Source of the DNA: Thuidium tamariscinum | Lineage: Eukaryota; Streptophyta; Bryopsida; Hypnales; Thuidiaceae | Direction: 5' to 3' | Length of the DNA stretch: 64,000 bases | Assembly: GCA_947034885.2 (NCBI GenBank) | Contig: OX344749.2 | Coordinates: forward strand, 51,241,682 to 51,305,681 | Shown here: in pieces, positions 1 through 11,929 of the stretch | Position numbering within the stretch: position 1 is the stretch's first letter | How the letters are laid out: each line of letters opens with the position of its first letter | Notes under the pieces: generated by a model | The model's input: only the letters and a program-made list of their open reading frames with translations | Database searches by the model: none | What the model was told of the DNA's origin: nothing | Made by a program: the position numbers and the translations under genes

Positions 1-2829
1 CCGACCATCGAGGGATGGTGGCTCCCTCTTGAGAAGCGATCGAGAGAGATCGGTAGCAACTGGGTGACTGTAGCTAGTCGGCGAGAGCATTGGATGTGCT
101 GCTCTAGTAGTCTTGTTGGATTCCGAGACTGCATGATATATGGCGGAGGGAGCTTGCTTGCAGCGCAAGGCAGCAGCAGCTTCGGTCTGAAGCAGTCAAG
201 GCTCGGAGCTTGGTTCTCAGTGGATAGGGGGTCGGGGTCGGTGTGATTCATTGGGTTGGGTTTGCGAACTAGCTGCTTGCAGGGAGATGCGTAATTGCGT
301 AGGGGATAGGGATTGGGAGGGTGTTTGTTGAGGGTACGTGTGGGTGCAGTGCTGTTGCTTGGTGTATGTATTTGTCGCCACCGTGAGAAAGGGGAAGGTG
401 TGGGGAAAGGGAAGGCGGAGTGCTGCTGGTGGCCTACTTAGCCTGAGGAAATACACGCACACATATTCACACACATATCCGCCGATCGGCCGGCACAGAC
501 TAGTTTGGGTGGGGCAAGGCACCGCCAAGTTGCACCAGCAGCTAGTGCGCGTTTCCTTGCTGTGTGTGTACCCACCCGCTTGGAACCCGCTTGGAAGGTT
601 TGTACACGGAACCTACCTGTCCGTCGTCGTTTTGTACTTGCATGCTTCTCCAGTTGGTGGGGGTGCCGGTTGTGTGGTTGTCTGGTAAGAGCTTCCTGGA
701 CCCAATTGAATTCTGGAGCATGAGGTGAATTCATTCAAGCACTGACGTACTGCTGCTGCGCGCTCGATATACCTCAACGTGAATTTTCATTTTTATTTTC
801 TGACAGGCCTAGAGGGTGTGCAAGCGGGACAAACTCTAACTTGCGCCATTGTGATTCCCTTTTAATATCATCCTGAATTTAACAAGCTAGTTGTGCTCCG
901 CTGGCATGGCTCAAGTCCAATAGTCGACCGACTCACAAGCAGAGTCGAGCTTGCCTGACTCTCGGGAAGCTAAGCCGTCGCTTGTTAATTAGTTAACCCG
1001 GGATTCGATCTCCTAATTGATCGCGTTACTATGTAGAAAAGCACCGAAGGTATCTCCGTAGTTTCAAACATCAGTGTTCTACAGAGCGGGTTTAAGAAAG
1101 TGATTCCATTTCTACGGTCCAGTAACATATTAAAAAGATTCATGCATCACATGCCTAGCTTTGTAATCGAGAAACTCAGACTCATGAGCAAGAAACTCCA
1201 TGAGAAAGAGCAGTCCAGGAGTCTAATTAGTGACTGAAGAGGGAAAATCTGAATGTTATTCAAGACCAGCACTGTACTAGTGTGTGCAAATTGGATAATA
1301 ACCTCAATCATTTTACAGTTCATAAAGAACTTAGCCTCCCTATTGTACAGGAATCAATGTTCTTCTGAAGAGTAATTGCTAGCGTGACAGTTAGCTAGCT
1401 GAGAACACGATTTCTTGGAGAAGAAAGCTAGTAACCAGCCAAAAAATAACATTCAGTTGGCCGTTCAAACCTTGGATCTTCACCTTGGTTCTCTCCTGGC
1501 CGGGTAATCCGTCTGTGCGCTTTCAGCCAGAGTGTGTTCAATCAGGATAGCATCTCCTTTTCCATCTGTCACTTTAGTTGAAGAGATCGTGGCTGTACGT
1601 GTTGACATTGAAGTGGAATGACGATACACTGGGTGTACTGACCATGTACGATTTCAAGTGTTCTCATACGACAATAGTCTATGGCATGGCTCCATGCCAG
1701 ATAACGTGCCTGTGGAGGGTCGATTAGATAGAGTGCTACTTCAAGCAATGTGATCCGCACTTAACGTACATGTAACACCTACCAAATCTTAACACTCGAG
1801 TTAGCATTAGTATTACGATCGATCCTTGCTTTCGAGTAAAATACAAGCCTAGCTCGATCAGCATATCTTAAGCTGTTTGAGAGAGAGCCCGAGAATATTC
1901 GAAGGTTTGAGTTGAGGTCGGGAACTCATGATTGAGATGAGAATGATTCTTGCTGCTTTGTAGCCAACTCAAAGATTAATTCTTGTTTCCTTCATTTACT
2001 TTGGTGAATCCCTATTGTCCAGTGTGCGATTTGTAGATCGATGATTAGCTTAATTCTAGTTTCTATCGATCTCTTCCCCGATCTCCTCCACAACAAACTT
2101 GACCTGTCTGTTGCTAGTACTATTCAAGGACGATTTTCATTCCCCTTTTCATTTTCATAAATGAGCTCAAAGTAACATGCTATAATAGAAAGCAGACCAC
2201 CTCCGTGATTATTAAGCAAAAACTCCTGTTGATTAGTTGATTTGCGTAGTCTGGAAGAAGGTTATAATGAATTCTATATATTGCAAAATTGTTTGAAAAG
2301 AATCACCTGGTTATTCCCGTGATCTTCAGAATCGAGATGGGTCGTGCAGCGAGATTGTGATTATGTGTAGCTAGGCTTACAGAATGGTCCTAGTTGCGGT
2401 ACAAATCGTGTGAAAGATGTCGGAGGAACTTTTTTCGAAGAATCGGGAGTGAACCGCTTCGTTCCTTTTAAGGATGTAGTCGAAAGAGTCTCGACAAATC
2501 TGAGCTTTCATTGCTGTGTCAAGTCACGGACAAATCCAGGGTGAGCTTAGTGATATCGTAGGCTTGTTCCTGCAACCGCTCTAAAGTAATTTACATCAGC
2601 TGACTGTACGCATGCACGTTCTCATGTGTCTGGCTAGTGGTAGCTCGACTTCATGAAAAGTATCTTCCCTCTCATTGGACCTGTTTTAATCCCACTCTTT
2701 TGCCATCATGGGAGTGAGAATTTGGAAAATATGATGCTAGCTTTTGCAGATTTTCAATCACAGTTCATGTCTGCCATTAGATCACGTTAGACACACGAGT
2801 AGAGATCGATCGAAAATCCCTGGTAGCTG
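1..2829. other. 5' flank of the NAC gene, no gene recognised
   Basis: No open reading frame here looks like a known protein, and the short frames overlap each other on both strands in a G/T-rich stretch (1-720). Base composition is more balanced than in the later deserts and no dispersed repeat found elsewhere in the window recurs here. It is best read as single-copy DNA upstream of the NAC gene. It could hold distal promoter sequence or a noncoding first exon, but nothing in the sequence decides this. Confidence 0.5.
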
Positions 2830-2835
2830 TATATA
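2830..2835 (+). promoter_or_regulatory. Candidate TATA box of the NAC gene
   Basis: A TATATA hexamer inside CTGTATATACC lies 214 bases before the NAC start codon. A start site about 30 bases downstream would give a leader of roughly 180 nt, a normal plant length. The call rests only on motif and position; AT-rich DNA gives many chance matches. Confidence 0.3.
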
Positions 2836-3043
2836 CCAAATTGGTAGGCGTAAGCTCACTTCAATGTTTTGATTAGGCGGAATTAGACGATTTCGATAAT
2901 TGTAAGCGGATTAGAGGCAGAAGCCGAAACAGAAGTGATTGAGACTCTTTGGTTAACGTTTTCCGAGTTCTAATTCCAGTGGTTCTGATCGATCCAGCGT
3001 GTCTACAGGCGGCGTAAAGCTAAGAAACTGCAGGAGAGTTGCA

Positions 3044-5508
3044 ATGAACAACACCAACTCCAGCTCCCCGATCCCGGTGGGTTTCCGATTCCATCCGACT
3101 GACGAGGAGCTCGTGGGCTATTACTTGCACGGCAAAGTGGAAAGGGCGCAGCGAGACCAGCTCATTCAAGAGCTGGACCTCTACAAAATCGAACCCTGGG
3201 ACCTCCACGGTAAGCAATCCAAATCTACAACTGTGCACAATACCTAGCTGAATTATACCACCACTCAACGAACATTGATTTCTGGCCAACTTGGTATTCC
3301 TAAAATCTCTTTCGCGCGTAGAAACGATAACAGCCTGCATGGAGGAATAATTTTCATATGCTCATATTCTTGAAATGGAAAGCGCCCGACGACTTTCAAG
3401 TGCCGGGGTCTCTGAAAACTAGCTAGGACGAGTGTACATCTAAGGTTCCGATGGGCAATTCAACCTGCCTGCAGTAATTTCACTGAAATCCGACATTCTT
3501 GTAATCAACACGAGGTCAATTTAGGATTAGTAAGAAAATGCACCGAGAGATTCCCTCTCTCTCTCTATACCTGAGTGGTTCTAGGATTGGTATTCCCGGT
3601 TTACATTGTGAAATGTTAGATCCTCGTTTTTTCGATCCCGGAGACTAGTTTTCTAGCTCACATGGAACCGCGCGAGAACACTTGACAGTTTATACAAACG
3701 GTTAGGAAACGGGCAATGGTTGATGGACCGATCGAGCATAGTGTTGGAACCAGTAAGTGCGCTGACAATGATGCAACGCGTCGGATCGGATGACTGAATG
3801 AATGATTTGCAGAAGTGTGCCGGATCGGCGATGACGCGGCGGAGAACCAGACCGACTGGTACTTTTTCAGCCGCAAGGACAAGAAGTACCCGACGGGCAA
3901 CCGGGCCAACCGCGCCACCACGGCGGGCTTCTGGAAGGCCACGGGAAGGGACAAGGCCATCCACACGCAGCACCGCCACGTGATCGGCATGCGCAAGACT
4001 CTAGTGTTTTACAAAGGACGCGCCCCCCACGGCCAGAAGTCCGACTGGATCATGCACGAGTTCCGACTAGACGAAGGAACCCCCGGCGGAGTCCCCAACT
4101 ACGGAACTACTACAGTAAGTTCTTCACTTTCGAACCCCCCTCCCTAGCTAGAGTAGTTCGTGTTATCGCTCAGTCACTAGAACTCCATTCGATCATCTGT
4201 AGTAGAACGATTTCTATCTGATTTACTTCCTGGACAATAGATTGCTGGTGGAGTCGATGGAGGTGGGTGCTAATTGAAGGGGAGGGCCAGAATTAATGAT
4301 ACCTCTTGAGTGATACCGACTAGAGGGTGTAATTAACTTCGAAAGAGCAAAATTGTAAGTGGCATACAGAGATTTAGTGTCATTTTCCCTGCCTTTCTAC
4401 TCGTGGAGTAGACGGAAAGGGCTAATACAGCACCTCCAGTGGTGTTCATTAATAGTAGAATGGTAGGCGTCGAAGGACACCCAATGAATTGAATGACACC
4501 CGAAGAGTAGGGTAGTTCATTTTCAGCTGAATGACAACCTGTGAAAGACACCGAAGTGTAGTGTAGTTCCTTTCCAGCGAATTGACACCCGAAGTGCCTT
4601 TTAGCCAGTTTGTGTTGTTACTCGGGTGGCATTCAATTCTCCCTCTACCTTTCAAGTCGTGTTTTGCAGGTGATCGTGCAAAGTATCCCCCTTCCTGTAC
4701 CGAACGTAATACCCGTAGATTGGAAGGTATCTGATTATGCACACTGCATGTTTCTATTTCCTCCGACTCTTTTGGTTTACGGCTGTAAGCACTGTTTGAC
4801 AATGTTACAAGTGGTTGTGTGCAGGAACTAGATGGGTGGGTAGTGTGTCGCGTCTTTAGGAAAACCAAAGTTTTTAAGACCAAGAGCCAAGACACGTCGT
4901 GCTCCTTGGACGAAGACCAGAACCAGCTGCTCCCAGGCGAGCTTCTGAGCCCTCCTCCCGCCGGAGTCAATCTCATCTACCACGACAACAACGCCCACCC
5001 TCTCCAGCACCCCAGCTTCACCACCAACCTCCCCTGCAAACAGGAGATCAGCGTGGACGACTACGGCACTCCCCCGCAAGACAGTCCCCCCTATTTCCCG
5101 GACTCGGCCCTCCTGCACCACCTCCAAGTAGACCAGGAGTTCCAGATGCGCCATCATCTTGCCAACTCTCTCGATCTCGATCTGGCGCCGTGTTCGTCCT
5201 CCTCGTTCCGAACTCTGAATCCAGCTTGCAGGCCCCGGGCTGAGCAATGTGAGTACTCCGTCGTCCCCTTCGACGACGCGAGATCCACGGTCACGCACGA
5301 AGCCAGCGCCTTCCCCGGGTTGCAATGTGAGGAGAGTCCGTTTTGGATGCAGCCGCAAATGGACGGTTGCGTGAGGACGGGGACGCGCGGGGACCAGACG
5401 TTAGCGGACGTCACCTGCCATGTGGGCCGCATGAAGAGGCAAGCCACGGACCATTTGACCTCGTCGATCAATATGGAAAGTCACTTGGTCCATCTTTGGA
5501 ATGTATAG
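3044..5508 (+). CDS. NAC-domain transcription factor, VNS (VND/NST/SMB) type, three exons
   Basis: Plant-specific DNA-binding transcription factor, expected in the nucleus. Exons are 3044-3209, 3813-4114 and 4825-5508; both introns are GT-AG (603 and 710 bp) with phases 1 and 0, giving 383 aa. The ATG at 3044 is chosen because the conserved NAC start [18 protein letters not shown] begins 11 residues later. The NAC domain spans about residues 9-170: EPWDLHE joins across intron 1, then [15 protein letters not shown] (70-84), [15 protein letters not shown] (89-103), [17 protein letters not shown] (113-129), DWIMHEFRL (133-141), and [10 protein letters not shown] (160-169) at the start of exon 3. 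The exact blocks [11 protein letters not shown] and [14 protein letters not shown] are typical of the VNS branch, which in known plants controls water-conducting, fibre and root-cap cell differentiation. The tail (170-383) is variable, acidic and Ser/Pro-rich, as for an activation region, with tryptophans at FWMQP and near the end (HLWNV). The family is certain; the subfamily is likely from motifs alone. Confidence 0.95.
3210..3812 (+). other. NAC intron 1
   Basis: The donor GTAAGC and the acceptor TTTGCAG join codon 56 (G + AA = Glu) in phase 1, a usual intron position in NAC genes. It contains a short CT microsatellite near 3555 and nothing else recognisable. Confidence 0.85.
4486..4639. 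repeat. Inverted repeat with imperfect tandem units inside NAC intron 2 (4115-4824)
   Basis: GAATTGAATGACACCCGA at 4486-4503 reappears inverted, with one mismatch, at 4622-4639. Between the arms the motif GACACCCGAAGNGTAGNGTAGTTC occurs as two diverged units (near 4494 and 4546). The layout looks like a small MITE or a foldback-prone tandem duplication lying in the intron, well away from both splice sites. No target duplication was found, so the mobile origin is inferred. Confidence 0.45.
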
Positions 5509-6232
5509 TTGTAGAGTAGACAGTGTGTGTTTTAGTTAGGTAGTTAGTTCGTTACGTACTTACACAGGCTGGATTAATCTCACCTCCGAGTGACGATATG
5601 ATTTGTTCGATTTTTGGATAAGAACTTACTCGACTGTTTCGTTAGCATGAAGCTTAATCGGAAAGTGGAACTAGATCAAGAAGAGCAAGGAATTCATATA
5701 TGCCTTCTGCCGCAAGTAGGCCAACGCTCGGACAGGAAGCCGTGCACGATTTATACATGGCGGAAGGATGTGGAAGTCCACGTCAGTCAGGCTTCATATG
5801 ATCATATCAGTTGACAGCAAGAATATGTGAGACGCAGGTTATTGGAACTAAAGTAGAGAAGAGCAAACGAAGATGCTTAATATGCAAACTATTTATGTTC
5901 TGCCAAGTGGCATGGCAAAAAGTGGAGGGATCTCAATTGTTTGTTGTTAGCTAGAGTCCGGAGTAGTCCGATCGATTCGCTTAACTAGTTTCTTTTTCCG
6001 TAATTTCTGCATTAGTTCGTCCTTAGTTCGATCGGAGGTGTTTGTTCTGTAATCGGTTGAATGTGCTCGTGTCTTGGAAGTTGGAAGGGACTGCCAGCTA
6101 GCTAGCATTCTCCGTTTAGTACACAGTCGTACAGTTTGTAAACCTGCAGATATGATCGACCCAGTTGTTCTTTATACCCTCGAATTAGCCGATCGAGGAG
6201 TTTAAATTCTGTTGAACGCTGAAAATGGCATC

Positions 6233-6238
6233 AATAAA
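6233..6238 (+). terminator. Candidate polyadenylation signal of the NAC gene
   Basis: An AATAAA hexamer lies 725 bases after the NAC stop codon, preceded by T-rich sequence. It would give a 3' UTR of about 0.75 kb, long but acceptable. Nearer, weaker signals could be used instead. Confidence 0.3.
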
Positions 6239-6299
6239 ATTGTTGGCTCTTGTACATAAGCGGATTCCGTTTTAGATATATGTACCGTACCGTTGAAAA

Positions 6300-7640
6300 C
6301 TTGAAATCTGAGAGTTATATATCAGACTCATTCCTGCTTCACATAATATCTGCGAATTTGGAATTGTTCGTTATTGGTGTCATCGAACAGTCGTCTTACG
6401 AAACCTAGCCTCATATTTGTTTAATGTTGGATTTTAGCGATATTGAGACAACTGGTTTTAGAGATGCTCAATGGACACCATCCGAGAGCTACTTTCGTCC
6501 TTGATGCGGGCCCCAGTTTTAAATAACTAATTGGCGTTCTGAAACTCGCTAAATTATATATATCCTAGAGAGTACGATCATTGATAGAAGAGGACACTGA
6601 AAGGGTGACTGCATCTCCAAGTGATATTCCAATCAACAACGACGCTAATGGTGAATGACACGTTACTGAAATAGATTCAACCGCAAGTGAAACCGACGGA
6701 TTCCTGCAGAGCGCTTCAGTTTCTGTATGCAGACGCCAATGGATTGGAACCGACAGAGCATGTCGTTGCAGGAGATAGCGTACGTCCAGTGGCTAGAGCT
6801 CGAATATATCCGGTCTATTCATTCTCAGCTGCCTCCATCTGTTGTGCAGATCACAAGTTACCGCGTGAGAGTTTAAATTCGCTACAGGCTAGCTGCACGC
6901 TGTCGGAGGTAGGGATACATCATACTGTAGACTCCGATCCGTATCAGTGAAACTGGAGGACCCGCCCGGTCTGAATTCCTACAGTAGGAAGATGAATCTT
7001 TGAATTGAAGCTATGCGAATTGAATCGACCCTGAAGTTTCAACTTAAGGAAATCGTACTTTGAATGCATCGAAATTCAATTTCGTAAACTTGGTGACACT
7101 CAGAGCGCCGAAATTGAACCGCACCAAGCTCCCAAATTTAACTAAGACTCGCTGAGATTTTGAGTTTTCAGATCTCCACCGTTGGTATGGCCGTTTGACA
7201 CGCACTTCCGGACGATTTGATGACGGTCAAGGTCCGGACCCGATTTGAAGTTGGTCCAATTTTCAATCCCGTGAGGGCGACTGTAATGGGACTCAAGTGG
7301 AAAAATTCGTTAAATGAGACATAGCCATCCAATTATTAGGATTTGTGCCCAATTTTTTCACCCCAAAATATTGAATATTGTCACACGAGTGCCACTTAAT
7401 CAAGCATGATTCCATTGGATGAACATGAAAATTGGGCTCACTGGTTCAATTATGAATGTGAAGACTATGGGATTGATTTATTGCCCAATTTAATAATGTG
7501 AGTATTCTTTTGTTTGATTTTTGTGATTTTGAAATCAACCTAATAATTAGGCATATATTTAAAACATCTTGAAAGACTAAAATTGGTTTTTTAGAATTGA
7601 GCTTTAAATGTTCAATTCTCATTATTAAGTAAATATGTAC
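6300..7640. other. Intergenic DNA downstream of the NAC gene, no gene seen
   Basis: Moderately AT-rich and apparently single-copy until about 7300, where composition shifts to strongly AT-rich DNA. Frames are short with no recognisable domain. Around 7010-7140 the motif TTGAATTGAA/AAATTGAA recurs loosely. Confidence 0.5.
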
Positions 7641-7645
7641 TCATT

Positions 7646-8199
7646 TGTTCCACTAAAAAACTCTAAAAAATTTTCTCTTGAGAAATTAACTATATTTTTA
7701 GTCATAGTGCTAGCAATACATGCATTCAAGAACAATTAATCCATTCCCTAAATCTATGCAAAATGTTTAGTTTAGGTGCTATTGTTTAGGCATCTGAAAT
7801 CCATATGCAAAGTATGATTTTTGAACATAGTTTATAAATGTTGCAACTTCTATTATTTTAAATTATTTGAAGAGTGGTGGAAACACTAAGATGCTAGAAT
7901 GCCTAGAAACATGTTCTTTAAGCTAAATATCTACAATAAAAAAAAAACTAGTTGACTTTATAATCAAAATATCAAATTTGCCATAGGAATGAAGTGGTCA
8001 CTAAACACATTGTTAACATTAGTATTTGAAGGACTGCTTTATACAATGAGTTTTAAATGGGTAAGGCAAAACTTGCAAATCTAAAGGTTTGTTCCCACAT
8101 TGTTTCACTTGCCCTCACAAGGTTGTTCAACAGAAAAAACTTGAGAAAAAACTATTAATAAATGGTCAAAATCAAGAAATAGAGTTTTTTAGTGGAACA
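7646..8199. mobile_element. MITE-like element with 20-bp perfect terminal inverted repeats
   Basis: TGTTCCACTAAAAAACTCTA at 7646-7665 is repeated exactly, inverted, at 8180-8199. A third, partial copy of the same end lies just outside at 8219-8237. The 554-bp interior is AT-rich with no coding capacity. No clear target duplication flanks either the inner or the outer end, so the superfamily is unknown. The doubled right end suggests a tandem terminal duplication or a nested copy. Confidence 0.6.
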
Positions 8200-8264
8200 T
8201 AGATTCTACCTGAATTGGAGCTTTTTAGTGGAACAAAAAGACTACTTAGGAATTAATGATATAT

Positions 8265-9009
8265 GGGTGAATGCAAGAAAGACTTGTACTATTTGGCGTT
8301 ACACTTTGAATGATGGAGTTGTCATGTGCTATAACTTTTGAAGCATGAATTTTTTGAACTTGAAATTTTTATTGGAGATGGCTAACCTGATAGTAATTAG
8401 AACCCTTATTTTTTTTTAAATTTCAAAAATTATTTTATATTTTAATTTTAATTTAGCTAATTTGTCTCACTTTGCAGTTTAGGGTTTTTTAGTATTGGGG
8501 AGTACTTAAAATTAATGATTTAAAGTTGATATTTCTAGGGTCTATTCCTACACTAAGAATGCGTGTTTCTACAAAAGGAAATTTGAAAAATCATTATTCT
8601 CTTTCCTCTACATGTGTGCTAATAGGTCTCCCTTGCGCATACATTTTTGAACAATCAAGATGGTTTTTAGATCATTTTTTTGGTGAAATGTCTTAACCAT
8701 AAAGTCTTCCCAAATTCCCAACTTTTAGTTTTAATAAAAATTACTTTACCTATTTTTTACAAATTTAAATATGAAATTATAGTGAAAGTTACAATTTTCA
8801 AGAAATTGTGCACTTTTCTAGTTCTCCTACTTAGAGAATTTTTCTATGCTTTTCCTTCTTAGGGTACCTTTTTCTTAAAGGTATATACATCAAACATATT
8901 TTTCACTTTTAAAAAAAATTGATTTATTAATTATACAATACTCCCAAAGGAAAAAATGAGTACTGTGCAAAATGCTACGCTTTTCGGCAGGTCTTTCTTG
9001 CAAAGACCC
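8265..9009 (-). mobile_element. Family A nonautonomous transposon, copy A1 (inverted)
   Basis: The left tip is GGGTGAATGCAAGAAAGACTTGT and the right tip is the inverted form GGTCTTTCTTGCAAAGACC. The interior is the reverse complement of copies A2, A3 and A5: for example CTCCTACTTAGAGAATTTTTC near 8835 matches inverted sequence near 35440 and 21620. The same frame reads FLVLLLREFF in A1 and A2 only because the DNA is shared; no protein is implied. This is the most diverged copy. Confidence 0.6.
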
Positions 9010-9989
9010 ATACTAGGGGAATGCAATGAATGCATTGTTTGCATCCAATAAATTATTTGCAAACTTTGCATCAACTAGAATGCTAAAAATGCAAATCCCA
9101 TATTCCTATGCCAAACAAATTTCTATGTATTCTAAAAACTTATTGTTTTTAAAACTAATTGGTTAAATTATGACTTATATTTGATGTGCCATTTTAACAT
9201 TTATATAATTAGCTCATTATGCCATTATATCAATGTATATAACTATTCAAATTTGTTTGCAAATTGTTTTTCATCCACAATACTACTGGATACATTAAAA
9301 CATAGGTATATTAAGATTTTTTTTACCTCCATCCAGTAAGTCAACGTATCAATCCTTCTCTCAACTCTTTTGATAGGTTACTAAATGGCAATTTAATCTA
9401 GAGTTATATGTGCGAATCCAAAAAATTGATTTCATGAGTTCATTGCAAGTAGGATAAAAATTAAAAGGTCAATGGAATTGATCACTCAATCCTTTAAAAT
9501 CCATTTTTATTTTTAATTTATTACTCAGATCTTGATATGATGATTTCAAATATGTGCATGTTCATTTGAATTAGTATGATTATTCTATTGTATTGTTGCC
9601 ACATGTGATCATTTGAAACCTATTGTTAACCCTTAATTCCTTTGACTATGTTTCTACTAAAAATTCTCCAAAATTGCGATTTCTAGTACAACTGTACAAG
9701 TACAAAAAATTTGAAAAAAAGAAAACTTTGAACACATGTAATCATAAGATCCTATATATAGTATGCTCACCTAAAAGCATGTGGAAAAAATCTCACAAAT
9801 TTGCACTACTTGAAATGCAAGATATGACCTTGAACTTATAGAATTGTTTTTTGACCTTATCAAAAACTACTATGTAGTTGCACCATGATTTTTTTGGATT
9901 TTTAGTGTGAGATTGTATTGGAAAAATATTATTTGTTTAAAAATTGGCAACAAATTTTGAAGTTTTTTGCCAAAAACTTTGAATTATAT

Positions 9990-10450
9990 ATATATGAAAA
10001 ATGTTCAAAATGGTGGTGCTTCTTTCATTCTTTGGATTTATTCTTCAAGGCAAGTTGGTTATATGTTTGAAAATTTTCAAATCATTTGGAGTTGTACAAT
10101 ATATTTGTAGAAATAAAATAAATAAATAATTAGTAGAAAGAAGTAGAAAATGATTCAAAATATATACAAAATTATTCAATTTATTTATGGAATTGAAAAA
10201 TGTCAATTCCTATGGTTGCAACCTTGTAATAATTTATTTATTTACAATTTAAAAGAACCTACATTGTATGATTTTTTTTTCAAAAAATATTAAAATTTCA
10301 GTGAAATAAAGGACTTCAAAGTTCATTTAGAGGTAGAAAATTGATAATTGCATGCCTAAAAATAAAACTCATGATAACTTGTGACTAATACATTAAAATG
10401 GAATGATTCAAAACTTTCCGAGTAAATTTAAATCTAAAAAAATAATTTTA
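9990..10450 (+). repeat. Dispersed repeat F, copy 1
   Basis: This block matches the reverse complement of 29040-29460 over its length. Shared landmarks include TCTTCAAGGCAAGTTGG (near 10046), TGGAATTGAAAAATGTCAATTCC (near 10189) and ATTAAAATGGAATGATTCAAA (near 10393). No open frame or terminal repeat is obvious, so it could be part of a longer degraded element. Similarity may extend left into 9600-9990. Confidence 0.6.
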
Positions 10451-11750
10451 AATTTTTGTTTATGAAAAATGTGATTTTTTTATCTACCTGAATTACCCAT
10501 TTATTTACTAAAAAAATAATATATTAGACCATAACTATTGATTCATATTTTCAAATGTCTTGCATTTTAGTGCATATGATGAAATATATTCCTCATTCAC
10601 ACCTTCTATTAAATTTTTGGGCCCAAAACATAGAAATCTCTAGTCACACGTATTTACCTAAAATTACTATATCATCAAATATACCAAATTGGTCCTTCAA
10701 GAATAAATATGAGAAAAATAATTATAAGATGATATCTTTGAAATGATACATTAGATAGATTTGAGGCCTCTAGAAATCTAGGATATTGTAAGCCCAAATT
10801 GTGAGCATGCAGAAACTACTATAGGAATGCAAAAATGCAAGAATCTGACATGATTAAGAGTGTGCTACATCATTAAAAAAATTAAATTTTTTTTGGACTT
10901 TTTTTTGCATTCATGACCAATTTTTTTTCTTAAACTATTGGCTTGACAATAGCTAATAGTTTCGGAAACAGTTTTGGAGATAGACTTAAAATGATCCTCT
11001 GGAGGTCTCAAATCTCCCCTAGTGCCACACTACCACTCTTCTTTTTTACCTTATCAAGTATCAACTATTTATTGAATGACTCTTGAAATGTCTTTTAAAT
11101 TTATTTTTATAGTCCTAATTACTTTCTAGAGCTCTATACATACTAAATTGTTTGTTTTTTAAAATTTTAAATATTTTTTTTTGAATTTTTTTCCATTATT
11201 TTTTTGAATTAGGGAATGAAAAAATTCTATAGAGTCTATTTATATGAAAATCTGATTTGAATCCAACATTTGAAGAAAAAATTACATATTTAAAATAAAT
11301 AAAAAAACTTAGGGAAGAGGAGTGCAATGTTGTTTTGCTAAATTAGACACTTATATACTTTTTCCTAACTTGAGGTTCAATTGTTGTACTCAAGTTTGAA
11401 GTCCCCAAATCTCCTTTTTAAAGGAAATTTGAGCAAAATTTTGACAAAAATAAATGATTTACATCATCAAAAAGGTTAGATAGTCTTGAGAAAAGATTAT
11501 GCTCTATTTGGTAGATGGAAAATTTTGTTAAAATTTTGATATTCCATATGTCATTTTTAAACCATGGTCAAAATTGATCCTTCTCCAAACCACCAACTAC
11601 ATTTACAGAATATAGTCGTCTTCCAAGTTGGCTCGATGTAGGAATAGTAATTGTTGTCATACCTTCTCAAACATTGATATGTATTCCAATCAATAATGAA
11701 CTCAACCCTCCTCTATTTTTATTTTTATTTTTATTTTTTTTCCTTAATTA
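10451..11750. other. AT-rich intergenic DNA, no gene
   Basis: Homopolymer-rich AT DNA. Around 10960-11030 there is faint similarity to the inner part of the long inverted arms described at 18672-21447, including a GGAAACA block followed by an AGGTCTCAAA block and TCCCCTAGTG. No coding signal was seen. Confidence 0.45.
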
Positions 11751-11757
11751 TAATAAT

Positions 11758-11911
11758 GCAGGAAAGTCCATGTGACATTGGGATTGCCAGCTTTGCATTG
11801 CTTTCAATTCCCTTGTTTGCATGAGAATTTTTTTTTAATAAATATATTTTTTCTTTATTATGTTAATGTAGGAAAGTCCATGTGACATTGGGATTGCCGG
11901 CTTTGCATTGG
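11758..11911 (+). repeat. Two direct repeats of about 50 bp separated by poly-T
   Basis: The block AGGAAAGTCCATGTGACATT followed by GGGATTGCCRGCTTTGCATTG occurs at about 11760-11800 and again at about 11871-11910 with one difference. T-rich spacers (TTTTTATTTTTATTTTT) precede each copy. It is a recent local duplication with a unit of about 111 bp, at the edge of the single-copy island that follows. Confidence 0.75.
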
Positions 11912-11929
11912 ATCAATGTGTCCCCATAA

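Noticed and set aside
950-1020. Possible tRNA or SINE-like sequence (ACCCGGGATTCGATCTCC resembles an inverted T arm)
   Set aside because: No acceptor stem pairing, no A-box and no anticodon arm of proper shape on either strand.
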